A DNA stretch of 64,000 nucleotides, from the NCBI GenBank assembly GCA_000403315.2, contig KE159636.1:1587740-1651739 (forward strand), read 5' to 3'. The DNA is from Lachnospiraceae bacterium A2. Its GTDB lineage: Bacteria > Bacillota > Clostridia > Lachnospirales > Lachnospiraceae. The position numbers were made by a program, and so were the translations under genes. The notes beneath the pieces are model-generated. The model had not been told where the DNA came from, did no database searches, and was given only the letters and a program-made list of their open reading frames with translations. How positions within the stretch are numbered: position 1 is the stretch's first letter; the number at the start of each line of letters is the position of its first letter. Positions 60,376 to 64,000 of the stretch are shown piece by piece.

Positions 60376-60402
60376 TAAGGAAATTCCGGAACAATCCGAT
60401 AT
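60376..60402 (+). promoter_or_regulatory. sigma-D (sigma-28)-like promoter
   Basis: TAAG (60376-60379), 16-base spacer, CCGATAT (60396-60402) followed by AAT, 70 bp upstream of the coiled-coil gene. The same CCGATATAAT is found ahead of the gene at 29349-29966. Confidence 0.6.
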
Positions 60403-60471
60403 AATTTACAGAGCGAAAGTTAATACAGGCGCCTTCCATATGTGGATTGTGCAGCAGAAAGGGGAAGAAAA

Positions 60472-61380
60472 ATGAGAATTGGAAACGCAGACGAGTCAAT
60501 GGTAAAGGCCAATTATGGGAAAGAGCGCGTGGAGAAAGAAGCTGGGAAAGAGCAGCAGGAAAATGGGAAAAACAGCGCGAGCATCCAGGCATCAGAGCTG
60601 AACCTGTTCCAGGACGGGATTGCAGATAAGAAGAAAAAGGCAATGCAGGACGCTATGGATTTTGTAAAAAAGCAGTTTGAGTCTGATTCTGAGGTGGATG
60701 CAGTGATGGACGAGTGCAGGGACGAGATTGCAAAAGGCAAGGAGCAGTCATTGGAAGCGTCCCGGGAGCTAAAAAGCATTCAGGAGCAGAAGGAACAGCT
60801 TAAGGAAGAATTTCCGGATGGCGGCGAAGAATATGACGCTTACATGAAGGACTTGAAAGAAATGGAAGGCCATTGGAAGGGGGAACTGGAAAATGGCAAG
60901 CTGATGGTTTCAGATTCCACCGCGGCAATCCGGTCGATTAAACAGGAATCCTTAAAGCATCACGGCATGGTGGATGCTACCAAGGCCGCTGAGGAAACCA
61001 TGAAAAACGCCAGCAAGGAAATTGTCGGGATGCTGATGAACGAATCCAAAGAAAATGTAGATGAAAAAATAGAAGAAACGGTAGAAAAAGCCGAAGAAGC
61101 CAAAGAGGAAAAAACCGAACAGGAAGAAGAAATGAAGGAATCCCAGCTTGAGCGCGAGAAAGAGGTGCAGGAGGTTGAGGAGAGGTTAGAGGAACTTCGG
61201 AAGCAGCGGGAACGGCGGGCAGCCGGCCAGGCGGCCTTAAATGCCATCAAGAATCGGCCGTTTGTGGAGGAGATGTCAAAAAAACAGATGGAAATCCTTG
61301 AAAATACCCAGCAGATTTTAGAAACGCAGAGCTTGCTGCCAGAGGAGATTAAGGGGATTGTGGTAGACTGTAATCTTTAA
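60472..61380 (+). CDS. hypothetical coiled-coil protein (302 aa) behind a sigma-D-like promoter
   Basis: The start is the ATG at 60472 after AAAGGGGAAG. There is no signal peptide or membrane segment. The N-terminus (MRIGNADESMVKANYGK) is followed by an almost continuous highly charged helix: Glu/Lys-rich segments at about 30-60, 75-140 and 195-262, consistent with long coiled coils. The end (EILENTQQILETQSLLPEEIKGIVVDCNL) looks structured. No family recognised. The promoter suggests membership of the motility or late-flagellar regulon (inference). Confidence 0.75.
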   Translation: MRIGNADESMVKANYGKERVEKEAGKEQQENGKNSASIQASELNLFQDGIADKKKKAMQDAMDFVKKQFESDSEVDAVMDECRDEIAKGKEQSLEASRELKSIQEQKEQLKEEFPDGGEEYDAYMKDLKEMEGHWKGELENGKLMVSDSTAAIRSIKQESLKHHGMVDATKAAEETMKNASKEIVGMLMNESKENVDEKIEETVEKAEEAKEEKTEQEEEMKESQLEREKEVQEVEERLEELRKQRERRAAGQAALNAIKNRPFVEEMSKKQMEILENTQQILETQSLLPEEIKGIVVDCNL

Positions 61381-61650
61381 TTTGCGCTGCAGCCACCCTT
61401 TTGGCGCCCTAATCCTATGTAAAGTAAGCAGGGACTGTTGTAAAATTGCTATTATATACAGAATATGGTATTCGGAAATCAAGAATGCATCCATATATTG
61501 ATTAGGATGCCAAAAGCACCTTTGGTGCTACGCTCATACCATATATTGTATATAAGCTGCATTTTGCAATGGTTCCTTTTTTATTTCCATGCACAGATTG
61601 CCATTTGGGGAATATAGATATAGAAGGAACAAAAAAAGGGGGACTATGCC
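61381..61650. other. 270-bp intergenic region, no gene seen
   Basis: It contains a small hairpin AGCACCtttGGTGCT (61515-61529) and CCTAATCC/GGATTAGG-type complementarity between 61410 and 61505; nothing else is recognised. Confidence 0.4.
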
Positions 61651-62475
61651 ATGACAGTCCATAAAGAGTATATTTCAAAAGAAAATACATATGGAGGGCA
61701 GAACAGCCCGAAATATATTGTAATCCACGAAACAGATAATTTCTCCATAGGGGCGGATGCCGAACGCCATGCATCGGCGCAGGCTGCAGGGCATTTAGAA
61801 ACCTCCGTCCACTATTACGTAGGCTCTGACGGAATCTGGCAGGCGGCAGAGCATGGGGACGGCGTGTATGCCATTGGGAAAGAATATGGCGAACACAGCA
61901 TCCAGGATGCAGGAAACCGGAATACCATCAATGTTGAGATTTGCGTTAACGAGGATGGGGATTACCAGAAGGCGTGGGAGTATGCCAGGGAATTGGTAAC
62001 ATATCTGGTTGGGGAAACAGGCATCCCGGCGGGGCGTGTCATCCGCCACTTTGACGCTACAGGGAAATACTGCCCCCGGCGGATGATGGACGACCCGGGG
62101 CTGTGGGACAGTTTCCAAAGCCAGATTGGGCAGCAGGAGGGATATACCCAAAAGCAGTTTATCCGCGACGTACAGAAAACCACTGGCTCCAACCCGGATG
62201 GGATTGCAGGGCCGGAAACCATTGGGAATACTATTACAGTTTCCCGGAACAGCAATAAATTCCACGCAGTGGTAACGCCTTTGGAGCGGCGGCTGAAAGC
62301 ATTGGGGTACTATAATGGGGAAATCGAGGAGGACGCCGGAAGCAGCGCCCATTTTGGGAAAGGGATGGAAGCGGCGGTGAACGCCTACCAGAAGCAGGTG
62401 CTGGAGTATAAGAATACAGATGGGGAAATAACAGCAAAGAAAAATATGTGGAAATCCCTGCTGGGGGTGAAGTAG
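61651..62475 (+). CDS. N-acetylmuramoyl-L-alanine amidase (Amidase_2) with C-terminal binding region
   Basis: Cleaves the bond between muramic acid and stem peptide. 274 aa, no signal peptide, as in phage endolysins. The zinc amidase fold (about 5-150) has KYIVIHETDN (first zinc His), SVHYYVGSDGIWQ, NTINVEICVN, and VIRHFDATGKYCPRRM with the second His and Cys ligands. The C-terminal part (about 165-274) has a repeated pattern (FIRDVQKTTG...GIAGPETI; LERRLKALGYYNGEIEED) suggesting peptidoglycan-binding modules. No holin or tail genes are adjacent, so a lone prophage relic or a household enzyme are both possible. Confidence 0.85.
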   Translation: MTVHKEYISKENTYGGQNSPKYIVIHETDNFSIGADAERHASAQAAGHLETSVHYYVGSDGIWQAAEHGDGVYAIGKEYGEHSIQDAGNRNTINVEICVNEDGDYQKAWEYARELVTYLVGETGIPAGRVIRHFDATGKYCPRRMMDDPGLWDSFQSQIGQQEGYTQKQFIRDVQKTTGSNPDGIAGPETIGNTITVSRNSNKFHAVVTPLERRLKALGYYNGEIEEDAGSSAHFGKGMEAAVNAYQKQVLEYKNTDGEITAKKNMWKSLLGVK

Positions 62476-62572
62476 GCACAGTTAAAAAGGTGGCTGGGGT
62501 AAAGAAAGGGCAGCAGTACAGCTCTTATCGGCTGGGGAATTTAACGGATATATGTTTTGGACGATGCTCTGT

Positions 62573-62625
62573 CCATAACGTTTTGTGAAGTATGTGGCAT
62601 AACGTTATGGGCAGATTTTTTTGTT
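62573..62625 (+). terminator. inverted repeat with T-run
   Basis: CCATAACGTT (62573-62582) and AACGTTATGG (62601-62610) pair over ten bases; GCAGATTTTTTT follows. Likely terminator of the amidase transcript. Confidence 0.55.
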
Positions 62626-62771
62626 GTGGAAGACGGTGCAAAAAATTTCCAATATTTCCCGTGAAAGATATTGACAGGGCGAAAACTAAATTATTGAATT
62701 AATATCATTTGATATTATAGGCTGTATCCAAGCCTATGGTAAAACAAACCATAAGGGGGAAAGGAGAAAAC

Positions 62772-64000
62772 ATGAAAAGTTTCAAACAAAGAAAACGGTA
62801 ACAATGTACAGCGGGGATACCAAAACCCTGAAAGTAACCATTTCACCGAAAAGTGCGAAGGAAAAGGTTTCTTATAGCACTACCAAAAAAAGTGTTGCAA
62901 CGGTCAGCAAGAAAGGGGTAATAACGGCCAAAAAAGCAGGTGCCGCCAAGATTAAAGTGACGGTCACAGACAAGAGGAACAAAAAGAAAACCGCGTATGT
63001 AAATGTGAAGGTAAAGTACGTTTCCCTGTCACTTAACAAAAAGTCTGCATCCATTAAGGCAGGGCAGAGCCTTGCCCTGCGCGCAAAGGTAGCCCCCAAG
63101 AAAAAAGTGAAATGGAGCACCTCAAACAGCAAGGTAGTGACGGTAAATTCCAAAGGAGTTGTCAAGGGCAGGAAAAAGGGCACTGCGAAAGTGACAGCCC
63201 GTGTTGGCAATAAGAGCGCAACCTGCAAAATTACTGTGAAAGGCTCTGGTTCTGCAGATGTTAATGTAAACAATGAAATCAAAGTAAAAGAACTCCATGC
63301 TTCAATCCAAGGCGGGATACAGTATACGTAGGGCATTCCAAACCAATTGCCACGACTTTTGTTCCGGCAAACGCCACCAATAAAACGTTGTCCTACAGTT
63401 CCAGCAATACAGGCGTAGCACAGGTAAATAGCCAAGGCGCAATCCTTGGGATTTCGGCAGGTACAGCCAAAATCACGATTAAGGCAGCCGGGAATGTCAG
63501 CACAACTTTAAATGTAAAGGTTGTGGAAGTACCTGTAGAATCTGTTACGGTAACGCCGGGGGAGATTACGCTGGGAATTACCAGTACAACAAATTTGACA
63601 GCAACGGTATTGCCAGCGGAGGCATCCAAGAAATTGATAAACTGGAGCAGCGACAATATGGGAATGGCTTCTGTAGATGCAAATGGCAAGATAACGGGAA
63701 GGGCAAAAGGGACGACGGAAATTAAGGCGCAGGTAGCTGGAAGCGACCGCTTTGGCGTCTGCAAGGTTACTGTAATTGAGGAATCTGCAGTTGCGGATGG
63801 AATCACGATGGAAGTGCCAAATCCTTATAAAGATAATGTAGGAAATGTGTATGAGAATACTGCATTGTTTGGCAGGGATATGGAATTACGGGTACGGTTA
63901 CAGCGCAATGGACAGCCTGTTAAGCACTACCGGAAACAGCACGACGATATCAGTTATTGTTGACAGAGATCACGGCTTACAGGGGAGCATAACAATTACA
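62772..64000 (+). pseudogene. frameshifted BIG2-domain surface protein gene (runs off the window)
   Basis: A normal ribosome site (AAGGGGGAAAGGAG) and ATG at 62772 give only nine codons before a stop. The BIG2 coding resumes in another frame at about 62787 without any signal peptide. One frame carries two BIG2 repeats to 63331; the domain then continues in a different frame from about 63312 (VYVGHSKPIATTFVPANATN), and shifts again near 63920 where STTGNSTTISVIVD continues in yet another frame to the window end. At least three disruptions make it a probable pseudogene, unless the assembly has indel errors. BIG2 domains are bacterial immunoglobulin-like adhesion modules. Confidence 0.7.

Noticed and set aside
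61651-62475. Second prophage around the amidase
   Set aside because: No holin, tail, capsid or integrase genes nearby; neighbours are chromosomal-type genes.

Overview
The window looks like the chromosome of a motile, spore-forming anaerobic Firmicute of the Lachnospiraceae type. The evidence is a sigma-H gene in the cysE-cysS-mrnC-rlmB-sigH neighbourhood, two chemoreceptors, sigma-D-like promoters, a CUT1 sugar ABC system with an unlinked UgpC/MsmK-type ATPase, DUF6903, DUF1294 and PopT/DUF368 membrane proteins, BIG2 and fibronectin III surface proteins, and purine-rich Shine-Dalgarno sites. I cannot name the genus.

Region 1 (1-14757) is the right-hand end of an integrated phage-like element. 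It ends in a tyrosine integrase abutting the 3' end of a tRNA-Pro(GGG) gene, the presumed attachment site. Its leftmost gene, cut by the window edge, carries the DFDGD catalytic signature and flanking motifs of the single-chain RNA polymerases related to SPbeta YonO and eukaryotic-type QDE-1. Next come two paralogous mini helix-turn-helix genes on either side of a ~380-nt stretch of consecutive strong hairpins (candidate structured RNA), a double zinc-ribbon protein, a ~2840-residue TP901-type tape measure protein, two small coiled-coil-type proteins and the integrase. This is the most interesting part of the window: an element carrying its own transcription enzyme, with a possible undescribed RNA beside it.

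Region 2 (14.8-25.1 kb) is chromosomal: an L,D-transpeptidase, a GH53 galactanase without a signal peptide, a secreted protein with two unusual monothiol thioredoxin-like domains plus FnIII modules, and then a same-strand run with two PLP aminotransferases (one HisC), a PopT-type C55-P flippase, DUF1294 and GlyA. Region 3 (25.1-31.9 kb, minus strand) is a sugar ABC operon, an unknown protein behind a sigma-D-like promoter, and a soluble chemoreceptor fused to a PhnD-like binding domain. Region 4 (32-41 kb) has purL, an Rpn-nuclease remnant, an FnIII surface protein, tRNA-Val and tRNA-Met, a MITE-like repeat, and a NYN-LOTUS gene flanked by two tiny opposing genes.

Region 5 (41.2-48.9 kb) is a long housekeeping run: glf, apt, ispF, a GNAT protein, cysE, cysS, mrnC, rlmB, sigH, then tRNA-Thr. 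Region 6 (49-64 kb) has a dCache chemoreceptor, an overlapping GT2/DUF2298 pair, an S1-domain protein, a lytic transglycosylase, dut, the ABC ATPase with a CdaR/PucR-type regulator, an Rrf2 regulator, a sigma-D-promoted coiled-coil protein, an amidase, and a multiply frameshifted BIG2 gene running off the end.

Several non-coding repeat families tie the chromosome together. One is a MITE-like element with 20-nt terminal inverted repeats in full, shortened and solo forms (about six sites). Another is a ~100-bp dispersed element present twice. A third is a degenerate ~50-bp repeat present three times.
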